Assembly (NCBI RefSeq): GCF_014217875.1
Contig: NZ_CP059060.1
Span: 310,001-374,000, forward strand
Direction: 5' to 3'
Length of the DNA stretch: 64,000 bases
Origin: Synechococcus sp. LTW-R
GTDB taxonomy: Bacteria; Cyanobacteriota; Cyanobacteriia; PCC-6307; Cyanobiaceae
Made by a program: the position numbers and the translations under genes
Notes under the pieces: generated by a model
Told to the model about the DNA's origin: nothing
The model's input: only the letters and a program-made list of their open reading frames with translations
Databases searched by the model: none
Part shown: one piece after another, positions 63,096 through 64,000 of the stretch
Numbering within the stretch: position 1 is the first letter of the stretch
Layout of the letters: each line of letters begins with the position of its first letter

Positions 63096-63991
63096 TTCAG
63101 GCCACCGAGCCCGCGAGTCCTGCCCGCCTGCAGGCGGATTGGGAGCTGGATTACTACTCCCGTCCGATCCTTGAAGAGGATGGAAAGAAGCGTTGGGAGC
63201 TCTTGATTTGCAGCTCCCCTTCCGGCGCTGATCCGGAGCGTTCCTTTCAGTGGGTCATGAGGTGCCCCGCCTCCAGCGTGAACTCCCAGTGGCTGAAGAG
63301 CGCTCTGGAGCAGGCGTTGGAGCAGGCGGATTCTGAGGGGTTTGATCCTCCGCGCAAAATCCGCTGCTGGCGTTCGTCCATGCGCACGATGGTGCAGCGG
63401 GCCGCTGAGCAGCTGGGCCTTGAGCTGATTCCCAGCCGCCGCTGTTACGCCCTGGTGGAGTGGCTCCAGGAGCGTCAAGCCACGGTTTATCCCGAGGAAG
63501 AGGGCTACATGGCTGGCCCACTCGCACCTCCTCCGCAGCCGATTCAGCCCGTCGCTGTTCCCCTGCCGGAGGCGGCCCGCGGCGACAGCTGGTCTTGGGC
63601 CTCCCTGCCGATCGGCGTCCTGCGCGAGGCGATGACCTGGAACACCAGCTTCTCGGGACTCGTCCCCTTGCCGGCGTCCCTGGACAATGAGCTGATGGTC
63701 AGTGGCCTGCGCCTGTTCAGCGCGAGCCGCTCCCTCGCGATTGCCGGTTGGGTCTCCGGCCTGGAGCCCGTGCGACTGGAGGTCTCTGGTCAGCAACTTG
63801 TGCTGGAGGCGGGGCAGGAGGATCGCTGGCTTCTCGGTCAGCTGGAATCCGAAGAAGCCGAGGCCGCCGCTGGGGCGTTCCTCGCCGCCCGCGGCCAAGC
63901 CGGTGGTGTGCAATTCCTGGCCGTGCAATCCAGTCCCGATCAACCCGGTTTTGATGGCTTCTGGATCCTCCGGGACCTTCCCGATGCCTAA
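63092..63991 (+). CDS. Tab2/Atab2-family RNA-binding protein (DUF1092)
   Basis: A 299-residue protein of the Tab2 family. Family blocks are WELDYYSRPILEEDGKKRWELLICSS (in parts), the RCWRSSMRTMVQRAAEQLG segment, SRRCYALVEWLQER and the C-terminal WILRDLPDA. Algal and plant Tab2/ATAB2 promote translation of photosystem I mRNAs such as psaB. Overlap with the S1-domain gene by four bases suggests the two RNA-binding proteins work together, an inference from context. The gene ends nine bases before the window edge. Confidence 0.88.
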   Translation: MIQATEPASPARLQADWELDYYSRPILEEDGKKRWELLICSSPSGADPERSFQWVMRCPASSVNSQWLKSALEQALEQADSEGFDPPRKIRCWRSSMRTMVQRAAEQLGLELIPSRRCYALVEWLQERQATVYPEEEGYMAGPLAPPPQPIQPVAVPLPEAARGDSWSWASLPIGVLREAMTWNTSFSGLVPLPASLDNELMVSGLRLFSASRSLAIAGWVSGLEPVRLEVSGQQLVLEAGQEDRWLLGQLESEEAEAAAGAFLAARGQAGGVQFLAVQSSPDQPGFDGFWILRDLPDA

Positions 63992-64000
63992 CGGGCGCCA

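Overview
The window is GC-rich chromosomal DNA of an alpha-cyanobacterium, most likely of the Cyanobium / Synechococcus subcluster-5 lineage. The evidence is a form IA Rubisco inside a complete alpha-carboxysome (cso) locus, both a light-independent (ChlLNB) and a light-dependent protochlorophyllide reductase, PsaM, cyanobacterial NDH-1 subunits, and the AAR/ADO alkane pathway. Having both SbtA and BicA bicarbonate transporters fits the coastal or freshwater members better than open-ocean Prochlorococcus. No tRNA, rRNA, CRISPR array, insertion sequence or prophage was found. Gene density is high, with many 1-14 base overlaps between neighbours.

Layout. 1-8.5 kb: general metabolism (RidA, an iron-type ABC ATPase, glyoxalase II, HisG, an ABC exporter, an alpha/beta hydrolase, a GNAT enzyme, a paired TIGR04283/DUF2064 glycosyltransferase unit, and the protease HtrA). 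8.5-10 kb: dnaA. 10-25.6 kb, all on the minus strand: a CO2-concentrating island that reads, in transcription order, sbtA-sbtB // csoS1-cbbL-cbbS-csoS2-csoSCA-csoS4A-csoS4B-csoS1E-bacterioferritin-ndhF4-ndhD4-chpX-acRAF-cbbX. 25.8-28.6 kb: rdgB, the carboxysome shell gene csoS1D and three uncharacterised genes. 28.6-35.8 kb: an APC permease, bioA, the bicarbonate transporter bicA, and a divergent DUF389 plus Na+/Ca2+-type antiporter pair. 35.8-44.6 kb: small proteins, amt, an Rrf2 regulator, an SLC13/RCK permease, DUF2062, a CNNM/CorC protein and a TrkH-TrkA potassium system. 44.7-51.8 kb: chlorophyll synthesis (chlN, chlB, chlL, por), an uncharacterised envelope-protein operon between chlL and por, and psaM. 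51.8-64 kb: the NDH assembly factor CRR6, TauE, a LipM/LplA-type ligase, a site-2 protease, trpF, folE, an SDR, accA, aar, ado, a creatininase-family protein, an S1-domain protein and Tab2.

How it fits together. Bicarbonate enters by SbtA (controlled by SbtB) and BicA, and CO2 is hydrated by the NDH-1(4)-ChpX complex. Inside the carboxysome CsoSCA returns bicarbonate to CO2 beside Rubisco, which CsoS2 recruits into a shell of CsoS1, CsoS1E, CsoS1D and CsoS4. acRAF assembles Rubisco and CbbX repairs it. Points that stand out are stem-loops between cbbL, cbbS and csoS2, a bacterioferritin with an Arg/Gly/Tyr tail inside the cso operon, a CsoS1E paralogue with a 117-residue low-complexity extension, and an in-frame amber codon that splits a membrane protein of the envelope operon between chlL and por. 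That operon and the two unknown genes divergent from csoS1D are the best candidates for undescribed biology.
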